64,000 nucleotides of DNA from Usitatibacter rugosus (GTDB lineage Bacteria > Pseudomonadota > Gammaproteobacteria > Burkholderiales > Usitatibacteraceae). The notes beneath the pieces are model-generated. The model saw only the letters and a program-made list of their open reading frames with translations, had not been told where the DNA came from and made no database searches. Below, piece after piece: positions 7,538 through 16,230 of this stretch. The first letter of the stretch is position 1. Each line of letters starts with the position of its first letter. Location: the NCBI RefSeq assembly GCF_013003965.1, contig NZ_CP053069.1:4123419-4187418 (forward strand), given 5' to 3'. The position numbers were made by a program, and so were the translations under genes.

Positions 7538-8439
7538 TGCACGCCGCGGCCGCCATCGTCCCCAATTTCCTCCTGATCGCGATCGGCTTCGTGCTGTCGC
7601 GGAAGTTCGACTACGGCCGCGGCTTCTGGGAGGGGCTGGAGAAGCTCGTCTACTACGTGCTTTTCCCGGCGCTGCTCTTCCGCTCGCTCGCCACGGCGCA
7701 GATCGACCTCGCGAAGACCGGCGTGGTCGTCGGTGCCGCGATCGCCTTCACGGCCGCCGGGATGATCCTAGCCCTTCCCGCGCGGCGGCTCTTCCACCTC
7801 GAAGAGCGCCTCGCCGCGAGCTGCTACCAGTGCGCATTCCGCTTCAACACGTATGTCGGCCTCGCGGTGGCGGGAAGCCTCTATGGCGCGCAGGGACTCG
7901 CGCTCGCCGCGCTCGTGATGGGCGTGATGATCCCGATCGTGAACATCGCCGCCGTGGCGATGCTCGCGGCGGGCAGCAGCCTCGGTGTGGGCAGGGAACT
8001 CGCGCGCAATCCCCTGTTGCTCTCGACGGCCGCGGGGTTTCTCTGGAACGCGCTCGGACTCCCGCTGCCGGGCTTCGCCGACCAGACGCTGAACCTCCTC
8101 GCGCAGACGGCGCTTCCCGCGGGCCTGCTCTCCGTGGGCGCCGCGCTGCGGCTGCAGCCGGGCCAGGGGCCGGTCGCCGCGCACGCCTACTGGCTTGCGA
8201 TCAAGCTCCTCGTCCTTCCTTGTATCGCGTGGGGCCTCGCGCGCATGCTGGGCCTCGAACCGCTCGAAACCGCGACCCTGGTTCTCGCTGCCTCACTCCC
8301 CACCGCGTCATCCGCCTACATCCTGGCGGTGCGAATGGGGGGAACCGGCGACGCCGTTGCGACTCAGATAACGGTCGGTACGCTGCTTTCGATGCTCACC
8401 ATTCCCGCCTGGATCGCCTGGCTCGAGGTTTCGAGGTAG
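7537..8439 (+). CDS. AEC-family (auxin efflux carrier-like) transporter
   Basis: A 300-residue membrane protein with about ten hydrophobic segments in two inverted halves, typical of AEC carriers for malonate, malate and other organic anions. The first half shows NFLLIAIGFVLSRKF and YYVLFPALLFRSL; the second ends with ASLPTASSAYILAVRMGG, a conserved intrahelical motif of the family. Its ATG overlaps the stop of the GntR-family gene (TGATG), so the two form a unit. It may import or export the substrate or product of the divergent lyase operon. Confidence 0.87.
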   Translation: MHAAAAIVPNFLLIAIGFVLSRKFDYGRGFWEGLEKLVYYVLFPALLFRSLATAQIDLAKTGVVVGAAIAFTAAGMILALPARRLFHLEERLAASCYQCAFRFNTYVGLAVAGSLYGAQGLALAALVMGVMIPIVNIAAVAMLAAGSSLGVGRELARNPLLLSTAAGFLWNALGLPLPGFADQTLNLLAQTALPAGLLSVGAALRLQPGQGPVAAHAYWLAIKLLVLPCIAWGLARMLGLEPLETATLVLAASLPTASSAYILAVRMGGTGDAVATQITVGTLLSMLTIPAWIAWLEVSR

Positions 8440-8473
8440 GGAACCCGCGGTACCCCACGGAGGTCAACAGGCC

Positions 8474-9325
8474 ATGAAACTCGAAGGCGAACGCGAAAGC
8501 TCGAACATCGAGGACCGCCGTGGCATGGGTGTCGGCGGCGTGGGCGGCGGCATTGGGATCGGCACGATCGCCATCGCCCTGATCGCCTGGTATTTCGGCA
8601 TCGACCCCTCGGTAGTGCTCCAGGGCTCGCAGGCCATCCAGCAGCAGCAGGCGCCGCAAAGCGCACCGCGCGATCCCAACGCTCCGAGGGATGCGGGCTC
8701 CGTCTTCGTCGGCCGCGTGCTCGCCTCCACCGAGGATGCGTGGGAAGACATTTTCCGCAAGACCGGCAACGCTTACCGCAAGCCCACGCTCGTGCTCTAT
8801 GAAGGCGCCACGCAAACCGCGTGCGGCACCGGCCAGGCGGCGATGGGGCCCTTCTATTGCCCGGGCGACGAGAAGCTCTACATCGACCTCGCGTTCTTCC
8901 GCCAGTTGAAGGATCGCTTCAAGGCCCCCGGCGATTTCGCGCAGGCCTACGTGATCGCGCACGAAGTCGGGCACCACGTGCAGAAGCTCACGGGCGTGAT
9001 GAGCAAGGTCGACGGCGCTCGCGGCGGCGGGAAGGGCGCCGAGGGCATGCTCGTGCGCATGGAGCTGCAGGCGGATTGCTACGCCGGCATCTGGGGCCAC
9101 TACGCAAGCGACTTCAAGAAGGTCCTCGAGCCGGGCGATCTCGAGGAGGCCATCGCCGCGGCGGGCGCCGTGGGCGACGACAACCTGCAGAAGCAGACGC
9201 AGGGCCGCGTCGTGCCGGATTCCTTCACGCACGGATCGTCGGAGCAACGCGTTCGCTGGTTCAAGCGCGGGTTCGACTCCGGCAATCCCGGCGCCTGCGA
9301 TACGTTCGCGGCTCGCGCACCGTAA
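8474..9325 (+). CDS. Neutral zinc metallopeptidase (YpfJ family)
   Basis: A 283-residue protein with a short cytoplasmic start, one membrane anchor (about residues 20-43, VGGVGGGIGIGTIAIALIAWY) and a periplasmic peptidase domain. The zinc site is YVIAHEVGHHVQ (HExxH, about residue 165), with the downstream glutamate expected in LQADCYAGIWGHYA. The DGSVF-like region and GDDNLQKQTQGRVVPDSFTHG are conserved in the YpfJ group. It stands alone, followed by a terminator shared with the convergent rplS operon. The substrate is unknown for the family. Confidence 0.9.
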   Translation: MKLEGERESSNIEDRRGMGVGGVGGGIGIGTIAIALIAWYFGIDPSVVLQGSQAIQQQQAPQSAPRDPNAPRDAGSVFVGRVLASTEDAWEDIFRKTGNAYRKPTLVLYEGATQTACGTGQAAMGPFYCPGDEKLYIDLAFFRQLKDRFKAPGDFAQAYVIAHEVGHHVQKLTGVMSKVDGARGGGKGAEGMLVRMELQADCYAGIWGHYASDFKKVLEPGDLEEAIAAAGAVGDDNLQKQTQGRVVPDSFTHGSSEQRVRWFKRGFDSGNPGACDTFAARAP

Positions 9326-9339
9326 TTCACGACCCTTGA

Positions 9340-9373
9340 AATGAAAAGGGCGCCCGAGGGCGCCCTTTTCATT
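9340..9373. terminator. Bidirectional intrinsic terminator
   Basis: A perfect 16-base inverted repeat (9340-9355 and 9358-9373) with a GC-rich centre (GGGCGCCC) and A-rich/T-rich outer ends, so it has a U-tract in both directions. It sits 14 bases after the zinc peptidase stop and between it and the convergent rplS. Confidence 0.88.
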
Positions 9374-9384
9374 CTTGCCGCTGG

Positions 9385-9404
9385 ATCCCCGCCTGCGCGG
9401 GGAT
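9385..9404. repeat. Short dispersed-type hairpin ATCCCCGC-CTGC-GCGGGGAT
   Basis: An 8-base perfect stem with a CTGC loop, just downstream of rplS. The wider TGGATCCCCGCCTGCGCGG block resembles the GC-rich hairpin scattered in intergenic DNA of many betaproteobacteria (from general knowledge; there is no second copy in this window). It may back up the rplS terminator. Confidence 0.55.
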
Positions 9405-9413
9405 GACGGCCTG

Positions 9414-9812
9414 CTACTTGGCTTCTTCGTCCGGCGGCAGGATCTCGCGCGTCTCGAGCGAAGCGAGCTTCTCGCGGATGCGCGCCTTCTTGCCCGTGAG
9501 GCCACGCAGGTAGTAGAGCTTCGCGCGGCGCACGTCGCCACGGCGCTTGATCTCGATCGAGGCCAGGGCCGGCGAGTACGTCTGGAACGTACGCTCGACG
9601 CCTTCGCCGCTGGAGATCTTGCGCACGATGAAATTCGAATTGAGGCCGCGGTTGCGCTTGGCGATGACCACGCCTTCGTACGCCTGCTCGCGCTTCTTGT
9701 CGCCTTCGACCACGGTCACCTTGACGATGACGGTGTCGCCCGGGGCGAAATCGGGGATCTTGCGGTTCAGCCGCTTGATCTCTTCCTGCTCCAGCTTCGC
9801 AATCAGATCCAT
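9414..9812 (-). CDS. rplS: 50S ribosomal protein L19
   Basis: 132 residues, matching L19: the start [45 protein letters not shown] and [18 protein letters not shown]19 lies at the 30S-50S interface of the large subunit. The protein has a slightly extended C-terminus ([13 protein letters not shown]) compared with the usual 115-120 residues. It is the last gene of the conserved rpsP-rimM-trmD-rplS operon. Confidence 0.98.
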   Translation of the reverse strand: MDLIAKLEQEEIKRLNRKIPDFAPGDTVIVKVTVVEGDKKREQAYEGVVIAKRNRGLNSNFIVRKISSGEGVERTFQTYSPALASIEIKRRGDVRRAKLYYLRGLTGKKARIREKLASLETREILPPDEEAK

Positions 9813-9881
9813 GTCGTTTCCTTTGTCGGTTCCGGCCTTCCGGCCTTTCGCGCAGAGCCCGCGGACGGGATGCGGCGAGGT

Positions 9882-10649
9882 TTATTGTTGCTGCTGCGCT
9901 TGCGCTTGCTCGCGCCTGTATTCGTCGAGCAGCTTCGCGTCCTCTTTCGACAGCTCCAGCCCGTCGAGGAGATCGGGCCTTCTTTCCCACGTTCGCCCCA
10001 GCGCCTGCTTCCTGCGCCAGCGCGCGATTGCCGCGTGGTTTCCCGACATCAACACATCGGGCACCTTCGCTTCCTTCCACACCTCCGGCCTCGTGTAATG
10101 CGGCCAGTCGAGGAGCCCCGCGGAGAATGAATCCTGAACCGCGCTCTCCGCGTCGTTGAGGCTGCCCGGAAGCCGCCTCACGATGCTGTCCATCACCATC
10201 ATCGCCGGGAGCTCGCCCCCCGAGACCACGAAATCCCCGATCGATACTTCGCGGTCCACGCGCTTCGCGATCAACCGCTCGTCGATCCCCTCGTAGCGGC
10301 CAGCGAGAATCACCAGGCCCTGCTCCGAGGACAGCTCCCGCACGACGCGCTCATCGAGCCTTTCGCCTTGCGGGGACATCAGCACCACCTTCGGCGATGC
10401 GACGCCCTTTTCCTTCTGCCTTCCGATCGCTGCATCGAGGCACGCCTCGAGCGGATCGGCCAGCATCACCATTCCCGGACCTCCGCCGTAGGGACGGTCA
10501 TCGACCGTACGGTGGTTGTCGTTCACGAAGTCGCGCGGGTTCCACGTCGCGAATCCGAAGCGCCCTTCCTCCAGGGCCCTGCGCGTGATGCCGTGGCGGG
10601 TGACCGCCTCGAACATCTCCGGGAAGATCGTGACGACGTCGAATTGCAT
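9882..10649 (-). CDS. trmD: tRNA (guanine37-N1)-methyltransferase TrmD
   Basis: A 255-residue SPOUT methyltransferase that makes m1G37 in tRNAs reading CNN codons and so prevents +1 frameshifting. Conserved parts are [15 protein letters not shown] at the start, the knot segments [21 protein letters not shown], and [16 protein letters not shown], and the C-terminal PHYTRPEVW. The ATG at 10649 shares a base with the rimM stop; a GTG one codon earlier is an alternative. The glutamine-rich tail (EQAQAQQQQ) is unusual but sits after the folded domain. Confidence 0.98.
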   Translation of the reverse strand: MQFDVVTIFPEMFEAVTRHGITRRALEEGRFGFATWNPRDFVNDNHRTVDDRPYGGGPGMVMLADPLEACLDAAIGRQKEKGVASPKVVLMSPQGERLDERVVRELSSEQGLVILAGRYEGIDERLIAKRVDREVSIGDFVVSGGELPAMMVMDSIVRRLPGSLNDAESAVQDSFSAGLLDWPHYTRPEVWKEAKVPDVLMSGNHAAIARWRRKQALGRTWERRPDLLDGLELSKEDAKLLDEYRREQAQAQQQQ

Positions 10650-11140
10650 CACGCGTCGTAGTCCGCTTCCCAGTCGACCGTGATGCGCTTCGCTTCGCGG
10701 TCCACGCCCTTCACGTACTGCGGGATGAACGGGATCATCCGTTCACGCTCGCCGTTCACGACCAGCACGCTCGTCTCGCCGGTCTCGAACAACCCACCGA
10801 CCTTGCCGAGTGCCTCGCCCGAGAGGCTCACCACTTCCAGGCCCACGAGATCCATCCAGTAGATGGCCTCGGGTCCTGCTTCGCCGAGCGCCTTGCGCGA
10901 GACCACGACTTCAAGTCCGCGCAGTGCCTCGGCGCCGTTGCGATCGTCCACGCCTTCCAGCTTCGCCACCGTGGCGGCCGGGCGGGCCGCGAACTCCAGC
11001 AGCGAGTACGCCTTCCAGTCCTGCCCCGACCCGATCCACCAGCGATCGTGATCGGCGAGGCCGTCGGGGAATTCGGTGAACGTCTTGAGCTTGATCCAGC
11101 CCTGGATGCCGAAGGGAGCGCTGATGCGCCCCATCACCAC
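10649..11140 (-). CDS. rimM: Ribosome maturation factor RimM
   Basis: About 163 residues: an N-terminal RimM domain ([21 protein letters not shown]) and a C-terminal PRC-barrel ([25 protein letters not shown]). RimM assists 16S rRNA processing and assembly of the 30S head, binding S19. The start is placed at GTG 11140, because the first beta strand begins VVMG; the ATG at 11134 would remove it, and the open frame to 11224 overlaps rpsP by about 50 bases without a good ribosome site. The gene overlaps trmD. Confidence 0.93.
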   Translation of the reverse strand: MVMGRISAPFGIQGWIKLKTFTEFPDGLADHDRWWIGSGQDWKAYSLLEFAARPAATVAKLEGVDDRNGAEALRGLEVVVSRKALGEAGPEAIYWMDLVGLEVVSLSGEALGKVGGLFETGETSVLVVNGERERMIPFIPQYVKGVDREAKRITVDWEADYDA

Positions 11141-11174
11141 CCGCTCCGACTCCCCGGGAGGCGCCGCCTCCGCC

Positions 11175-11453
11175 TTACTTCTTGGCGGGGGCCGCTTCTT
11201 TGCCGGTGATTTCGTGCTTCGCACGCTTGATCAGTTTCTTCACGGCGTCCGAAGGCTGCGCGCCCGTGTCGACCCAATGGGCGACGCGGTCGAGGGCGAT
11301 GCGGAATTGGGGTTCTTTCTCGGAGGCCTTCGGGTTGTAGTACCCGATGCGCTCGATGAACCGGCCATCTCGCGGCATGCGCGAATCGGCGACGACGACG
11401 TTGTAGAAGGGGCGGTTCTTGGCTCCGCCACGCGCCAGACGAATGACTACCAC
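11175..11453 (-). CDS. rpsP: 30S ribosomal protein S16
   Basis: A 92-residue S16: [25 protein letters not shown] at the start, then [11 protein letters not shown] and [19 protein letters not shown]16 binds 16S rRNA early in 30S assembly. The start is GTG 11453, with AAGGAG five to six bases upstream; the frame continues to an ATG at 11492 but those codons lie inside the leader hairpin. It is the first gene of the operon and has a good promoter at 11536-11564. Confidence 0.97.
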   Translation of the reverse strand: MVVIRLARGGAKNRPFYNVVVADSRMPRDGRFIERIGYYNPKASEKEPQFRIALDRVAHWVDTGAQPSDAVKKLIKRAKHEITGKEAAPAKK

Positions 11454-11465
11454 TGTGATCTCCTT

Positions 11466-11480
11466 CCCGTTGCAAACGGG
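11466..11480 (-). promoter_or_regulatory. Leader hairpin directly upstream of the rpsP ribosome site
   Basis: CCCGTT-TGC-AACGGG on the minus strand folds into a 6-base stem with a 3-base loop that ends immediately before the AAGGAG of rpsP. It lies within the roughly 75-base leader predicted from the promoter at 11536-11564. A role in translational feedback is possible but unproven. Confidence 0.5.
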
Positions 11481-11535
11481 TAACGACTGCATGAGAGGAA
11501 CTACGCATCCCCGTCGGTGAGACAGGGAGCCCGCA

Positions 11536-11564
11536 AGTATAGTCGATTCATGGGGTTACCGCAA
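11536..11564 (-). promoter_or_regulatory. Sigma-70 promoter of the rpsP operon
   Basis: On the minus strand TTGCGG (11564-11559) and TATACT (11541-11536) are separated by 17 bases, a near-consensus promoter pointing at rpsP. The predicted start at about 11529 gives a leader of about 75 bases. Confidence 0.75.
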
Positions 11565-11595
11565 TTGGCGGCTGCGCCGAGACAGTTGAGGAGGA

Positions 11596-12174
11596 CGAGG
11601 GGGTCGGTAGGCCTTTTTTCGTCGATTCCGGACTCGGGGGGTCGTGGACTTTCGGGATGCGCCTATACGTTGACGTCACTTACGACGGTTGCAGGCCTGG
11701 CATTGATCGCCGCTACATTCGGCCGCACTCCGACGCGAGCGGTTCATTCCCCGGTCCTCCATCGAGAAAAAAGTCCTACGCGACCCCCTGTCCTCCACGA
11801 CCGGCAAGACGGGGCAAGCGAATTCGCAACACGAAGATCCAACCCTTTGGACCGACTTCAACGCATGCGGGCCAAATGTCTGTCACACGACTTGGGTTCT
11901 CATCACCTGGGTTCGGCTGGATGATGGTCCAGCCTCCGATCTTCGACCCGATCCTCGTATCGCGACCGGTCGCGGGGGACAGGGGGTCGCGTAGGACTTT
12001 TTTCTCGATGGAGGACCGGGGGAATGAACCGTTCGAGTCGGAGTGCGGCGGAATGTAGCAACGATCAATGCCCCACCTTCAACCGTCGCAAGTGACATCA
12101 ACGTATTGAAGCGTCCCGAAGTCCCCGATCCCCCGAGTCCGGAATCGACGAAAAAAGGCCTACCGACCCCCTCG
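11596..12174. repeat. Large inverted repeat: two 209-bp arms around a 161-bp spacer (MITE-like)
   Basis: 11596-11804 and 11966-12174 are inverted copies of equal length, matching at about nine in ten positions by hand alignment. Each arm has its own imperfect terminal inverted repeats: GGGGGTCGGTAGGCCTTTTT at one end and, inverted, GGGGGTCGCGTAGGACTTTT at the other. That is the form of a small non-autonomous transposable element, present twice head to head. The spacer 11805-11965 holds only a 7-base-stem hairpin (11915-11934). Short reading frames inside it (11517-11924 plus, 11883-12101 minus) are the same repeat read twice and lack ribosome sites. The 742-base stretch 11454-12195 has no gene that I can support. 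Confidence 0.85.
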
Positions 12175-12195
12175 GCCCCCTCGCCTGTTGCATCG

Positions 12196-13308
12196 CTAGA
12201 AACGAAACTGCCCGTTCTTCCCGATCACCGCGAGCTCGACGTAGTGACTACCGTGGCGAGACTCCGGACTGAAGGAAACGGTATAGCCCCCGGCATCGTA
12301 GGTCCCAATCCCCGTGAGCGCCTTGTAGAGACCCTCACGCGTCACGTTCGAGCCCGCACGACGAATCGCCTCGACCAGGACCTTGGCCGCGATGCAAGCC
12401 TCGAGGTTCGTGTAGTTGAGCTCGGGGATGCCGGCCTTCTTCACCGCATCGCCGCATTCACTGATGACCGGGACGACTTTCTTCGTAGGCGGCGGCACGA
12501 CGCCCGCGACGGAGACGCCCGCGGCATCGGCCCCCGCGGCTTTCGCGAGCTGGCTCGGACCCACGAACGAGAGCGAGGTCACGTTGTAGGGAAGCTTCGC
12601 GGCCTTGAGGCCCTTCAGCAGCTCGCTGGTGTTGCCGTAGAGCGTGGTCGCGACGATCACCTGCGGGTCGCTCTTGATGATCGCCTGGATGGCCTTGTCG
12701 TCGAGCGGGGCGTTACGCTGCACCTTCACGCTCACGGCCTTCTTGTTGGCCGCCTTCAGGATGCGCTCGACGGTGGCGAAGTTCTGGTTGCCGATCTCGT
12801 CGTCGTAGTGGAGCACCGTCACGCGGTCGGCGCCGAGGCTGCCCCAGTGCTCGAGGATCTTCACCAGCTCGTCGGCATACGAAGCACGCATCACGAAGAC
12901 GTGGTCGTTCTGCTTGTGGATCGCGTCGGCACCCGTGAACGGCGCGAAGAAGGGCACGCCCTTCTCCTTCACGATGGGCATCGCGTCGAGCGAGAGCGTG
13001 GCCGAGGCGAAGCCGAAGAGCGCGAGCACGTGGCTCTCGTTCACGAGCTTCACCGCGTTGGCGCCGGCCGTCTTGCGGTCGTTCTTGTCGTCGAGCGACA
13101 GCATCTCGATCTGCCGGCCGTTGATGCCGCCCGCCTCGTTCACCTTCCGGAAGTAGGCGTTGGCGCCATCGCGGATGTCCTTGCCGATCTCCGCGTTGGA
13201 GCCCGTGAGCGGCGTCGATTGCCCGATGAGGATCTTCTGTGCCTGCGCGCCCGCCGAAAGGGGGAGCGCGATCGCGGCGAGGGCCGCAGCGGCGTATCGC
13301 TTGTACAT
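12196..13308 (-). CDS. ABC transporter periplasmic substrate-binding protein (Leu/Ile/Val-receptor family)
   Basis: A 370-residue type I periplasmic binding protein (LivJ/COG0683). It has a signal peptide (residues 1-22, ending AGAQA) and then QKILIGQSTPLTGSNAEIG, EAGGINGRQIEMLSLDD and the LFGFASATLSLDAMPIVKE hinge region. The start at ATG 13308 has AAGGTGA upstream. It is the last gene of the minus-strand run beginning with ffh, 20 bases after the M20 peptidase gene. No ABC permease or ATPase genes are linked, so it is an orphan receptor. The ligand is likely an amino acid or aromatic/aliphatic acid but cannot be named. Confidence 0.9.
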   Translation of the reverse strand: MYKRYAAAALAAIALPLSAGAQAQKILIGQSTPLTGSNAEIGKDIRDGANAYFRKVNEAGGINGRQIEMLSLDDKNDRKTAGANAVKLVNESHVLALFGFASATLSLDAMPIVKEKGVPFFAPFTGADAIHKQNDHVFVMRASYADELVKILEHWGSLGADRVTVLHYDDEIGNQNFATVERILKAANKKAVSVKVQRNAPLDDKAIQAIIKSDPQVIVATTLYGNTSELLKGLKAAKLPYNVTSLSFVGPSQLAKAAGADAAGVSVAGVVPPPTKKVVPVISECGDAVKKAGIPELNYTNLEACIAAKVLVEAIRRAGSNVTREGLYKALTGIGTYDAGGYTVSFSPESRHGSHYVELAVIGKNGQFRF

Positions 13309-13328
13309 GTTCGTCACCTTGCTTCTAG

Positions 13329-14723
13329 TTATGTTCCGCTTCCGAGAGCGCGCACCAGCCGGTCGAGGAAACCGGTTGCATCGAAGAACGAGCGTACTCC
13401 AACGCGCTCGTCCTTCCCGTGCAGGCGATTTTCCCCCAGCTCCGTGAAGATTCCCGAGACGCCATAGACGGCGTAGCCCGCGTTGCGAAGCCTCGAGCCA
13501 TCCGTGGCGCCGGCGCTCATGACCGGCACGACGGTCGCGGTGGGCCAGGTTTCGGCCGAGATGCGCGCGATGGTCTGAATCCACGGCGATTCCGGATCCG
13601 ACGGATCGCTCTTGCGCGCGCTGCCGCGCGGCGTCACCGTCACCTTGTCGCCCGCCACGCGCTGCAGCTCCGAGCGGACGAACTCCGGATCCTCGCCGGG
13701 AAGCAGTCGGCAATTGACCGCGGCCTTGGCGCGCTGCGGCAACGCGTTGTCGCCATGACCGCCCTCGATTCGCGTGGCAACGCAGGTGGTGCGAAGCTGC
13801 GCGTTGTAGCGCGGCACGCGCGAGATGACCTTGTAGTCGTCGTCCGTCGCCCGGCCCTCGGCCACGGCGCCGAAGGCCTTCGCGAGATCGCCGGTCTCGA
13901 CGTCCACCAGCTTCGCGGCCATCCTCCGCATCATCATGTTGGGACGCGCGGGCAGGTCGAATCGCGAGAGACGGTCGAGCGCCGCGGCCAGCTCGTAGAT
14001 CGCGTTCTCGCGGCCCGGCGTCGAGCTGTGCCCACCCGCGTGCGTGACCTCGAAATCGAACGTGAGGTACATCTTCTCGCTCACCTGCACGTTCAGGACG
14101 AAGGGCTTGCCGCGCCGGTACTGCCCGCCGCCGCCCTCGTTCAGCGCCACCTCGGCGGCGATCAGCTCCGGCCGGTTCTTGAGCAGCCACGCCACGCCGT
14201 TGTGTCCGCCCGTCTCCTCGTCGGCGGTGAGCGCCACGATGATGTCGCGCTTCGGCTTCCACCCCTCGCGCTTCGCCTTCGCGAGGTTCGCGATGAAGAT
14301 CGCGGCCATCGCCTTGTCGTCGATCACGCCGCGGCCGTAGAAGTACCCGTCGCGCTCGGTGAGCTTGAAGGGATCGAGACCGTCGGACCAGTCTTCCTTC
14401 TTCGCCTCGACCACGTCCAGGTGCGCGAGGAGCAGCAGCGGCTTGAGCTCCCCCGTCCCGCGCAAGCGCGCAACCACGTTGCCCTTGAGCGGATGGGGCT
14501 CGATCACCTCGACGTCCTTGGGGTCGAACCCCGCGTCGATCAGGCGCTTGGCCATCGCGCGCGCCGCGGCGGTGTTGTCGCCATCGGGATGCACGGTGCG
14601 GATCTCCACCAGCTCCTTGTAGATGTCGCGCGTGAGCTGCTCGTGGGGAGTGAGCGCCTGTGCCGCGGCCGCGGCGGTCACGAACGCGATGAATGCGAGG
14701 ACGAAATATCTTGCGATGCTCAT
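13329..14723 (-). CDS. Exported M20-family metallopeptidase
   Basis: A 464-residue zinc peptidase of the M20 (carboxypeptidase/aminoacylase) family, with a signal peptide (about residues 1-23). Metal-site motifs in order are LLLLAHLDVVEA (His), GRGVIDDKAMAA (bridging Asp, about 134) and LTADEETGGHNG (catalytic and metal Glu, about 168). The dimerisation domain follows (HAGGHSSTPGRENAIYELA), and the tail ends with a GVRSF-type His/Asp region. It overlaps the saccharopine dehydrogenase-like gene by four bases (ATGA). It probably hydrolyses peptides or N-acyl amino acids in the periplasm, next to the amino-acid-type receptor. Confidence 0.9.
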   Translation of the reverse strand: MSIARYFVLAFIAFVTAAAAAQALTPHEQLTRDIYKELVEIRTVHPDGDNTAAARAMAKRLIDAGFDPKDVEVIEPHPLKGNVVARLRGTGELKPLLLLAHLDVVEAKKEDWSDGLDPFKLTERDGYFYGRGVIDDKAMAAIFIANLAKAKREGWKPKRDIIVALTADEETGGHNGVAWLLKNRPELIAAEVALNEGGGGQYRRGKPFVLNVQVSEKMYLTFDFEVTHAGGHSSTPGRENAIYELAAALDRLSRFDLPARPNMMMRRMAAKLVDVETGDLAKAFGAVAEGRATDDDYKVISRVPRYNAQLRTTCVATRIEGGHGDNALPQRAKAAVNCRLLPGEDPEFVRSELQRVAGDKVTVTPRGSARKSDPSDPESPWIQTIARISAETWPTATVVPVMSAGATDGSRLRNAGYAVYGVSGIFTELGENRLHGKDERVGVRSFFDATGFLDRLVRALGSGT

Positions 14724-15829
14724 GATGCATTTTCCCGCGTGCGAACTCGGATGTCCAAGCCTTCGAGCTCGCGAAGGTACTCGTCGAGCGTCACCAGCCC
14801 CGCACCGGGAAAAGCGCCCCGCATCGTCAGCGTCCCGTCAGCAAATTTTCGCGCCAGGCAAACCACCGCCATGCAGGGAATGTTCGCGCCATCCTCGCTC
14901 GAGGCCACGAGCTCCCAGGTTCGGGAGACGCTCCGCCCCTCCGGAGTTCGCCCCGCGACATCGACGTACATTGCGCTGGTTCCGGTGCCGAATCGTTCCA
15001 GCCAACGCGACACCCCGATCAACGGCCGCGCGAGTCGCGACGCATCCGTGACCAGGCCCGCGCGAACCGCCGCCGCGATGACACCCAGGCCGGAATGCGC
15101 GCCCGGCATTTCCGAGCCCGCTCCGAAACGCAGCGAGCGCAGCGACAGGAATCGCTCGCGCAGCAGCGTGAGGTCGGGAACATCGGCCGGAAGAAATGCC
15201 CGCGATCCCACGCCTTCGATCGTGCGGCGCCATCCACCCTGGCTTCCGTAGGCCTCGGCCTGGGCGCCATCGCGCCAGTGCGGCACGCGGCGTCCGCAGT
15301 ACCCGAGCACCGCGCGAACCGTGGCGAGGCCCGGGGATCGCGAGGAGGTCGTGATTCCGAAGTCGATCGATTCCACGTCGAACCCCGACACGAGCCGCTC
15401 AATGACCGCGGATGAGAGCGTCGGCACGGAGCTCGCGCCGGAGATCACGCAAACGTCCCGCTCTTTCGCCGCGGCGTCCAGCGCGCGGATGCCGCAGACG
15501 AACTCACGCCCGTCGGCGATATCGACGTAGTGCGCCCCTGCAGCGATGCACGCGCGCGCCACCCGGAAGTCCTGCGACTGGAAAGGCCCCGCCGTCACGA
15601 TCACGAGGGCCGGCGCGAGATCGCGCAGTTTCGATGCAAAGGCAGGATCGTCGCGATCGAGGACGGCGTGCGCGACGCCGAGGTCCGCTGCGCTCGCGCG
15701 CACGCGCTCCGTATTGCGCCCCGCCACGATCGGCCCGACACCGGGAATGCCGCGCAGGCGCCGCGCGATGATCGATCCGAAGTGGCCCGTGGCCCCCAGC
15801 AGCAGGGTCTTGAGGGGCGGGCGATTCAC
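14720..15829 (-). CDS. Saccharopine dehydrogenase-like NAD(P)-binding protein
   Basis: A 369-residue protein with an N-terminal Rossmann fold (LKTLLLGATGHFGSIIARRL, about residues 6-25) and the family segments VIVTAGPFQSQDFRVARACI, GAHYVDIADG and SGASSVPTLSSAVIE. Members are annotated as saccharopine dehydrogenases but most have unknown substrates. The start is GTG 15829, overlapping the upstream DCC-protein stop (GTGA); the longer open frame to 15976 is antisense-like coding of that gene and is rejected. The function here is uncertain. Confidence 0.82.
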   Translation of the reverse strand: MNRPPLKTLLLGATGHFGSIIARRLRGIPGVGPIVAGRNTERVRASAADLGVAHAVLDRDDPAFASKLRDLAPALVIVTAGPFQSQDFRVARACIAAGAHYVDIADGREFVCGIRALDAAAKERDVCVISGASSVPTLSSAVIERLVSGFDVESIDFGITTSSRSPGLATVRAVLGYCGRRVPHWRDGAQAEAYGSQGGWRRTIEGVGSRAFLPADVPDLTLLRERFLSLRSLRFGAGSEMPGAHSGLGVIAAAVRAGLVTDASRLARPLIGVSRWLERFGTGTSAMYVDVAGRTPEGRSVSRTWELVASSEDGANIPCMAVVCLARKFADGTLTMRGAFPGAGLVTLDEYLRELEGLDIRVRTRENAS

Positions 15830-16230
15830 TCGATGAACCGGGCGCGCAGCTCCGGCGTCGGAACGAGGCAGGTCTCGCGCCGGCCGAACCAGCGGTAGCG
15901 GTTGCGAGCGAGAGTCCGATACGCCCGGTTCCGCCAGGATCGCGGAATGACCCGCGCGAGGGCCGCGATTCGCCACGCTCCCCCGAAGGATCCGGCCACG
16001 CGCAGGATCGCCTCGGAATCCGTCCAGGCGTCGTCACCTTCGACGACGAGGAGCGAGAGCGGATCGTCGGGGTCGAGCCCGTGGCGCAGCAGGAGCGAGC
16101 GCCCGGTCTGCGACTGCATCGGGGCGAAGCGGAATCGCGCGGCTCGATCGCGCTCGATGATGAAGCCGACCCAGCGGCTGCACAGGACGCAGACGCCGTC
16201 GAAGACGAGGATGGGACCCTCAGGCGGCAT
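15826..16230 (-). CDS. DCC-family thiol-disulfide oxidoreductase-like protein (DUF393)
   Basis: 134 residues, with the signature LVFDGVCVLCSRWV (DxxCxxC, about residues 9-18), a redox motif embedded in a thioredoxin-like fold. FRFAPMQSQTGRSLL, DDPLSLLVVEG and the C-terminal RNRYRWFGRRETCLVP are typical of the family. It overlaps DUF4166 upstream (11 bases) and the saccharopine dehydrogenase-like gene downstream. DUF393, DUF4166 and Rossmann proteins often sit together; the biochemical role is unknown. Confidence 0.88.
   Translation of the reverse strand: MPPEGPILVFDGVCVLCSRWVGFIIERDRAARFRFAPMQSQTGRSLLLRHGLDPDDPLSLLVVEGDDAWTDSEAILRVAGSFGGAWRIAALARVIPRSWRNRAYRTLARNRYRWFGRRETCLVPTPELRARFIE

Noticed and set aside
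11517-12101. Short open frames in the inverted repeat (plus 11517-11924, minus 11883-12101) with similar products
   Set aside because: Their similarity is explained by reading the same repeat on both strands; they lack ribosome sites and known domains.
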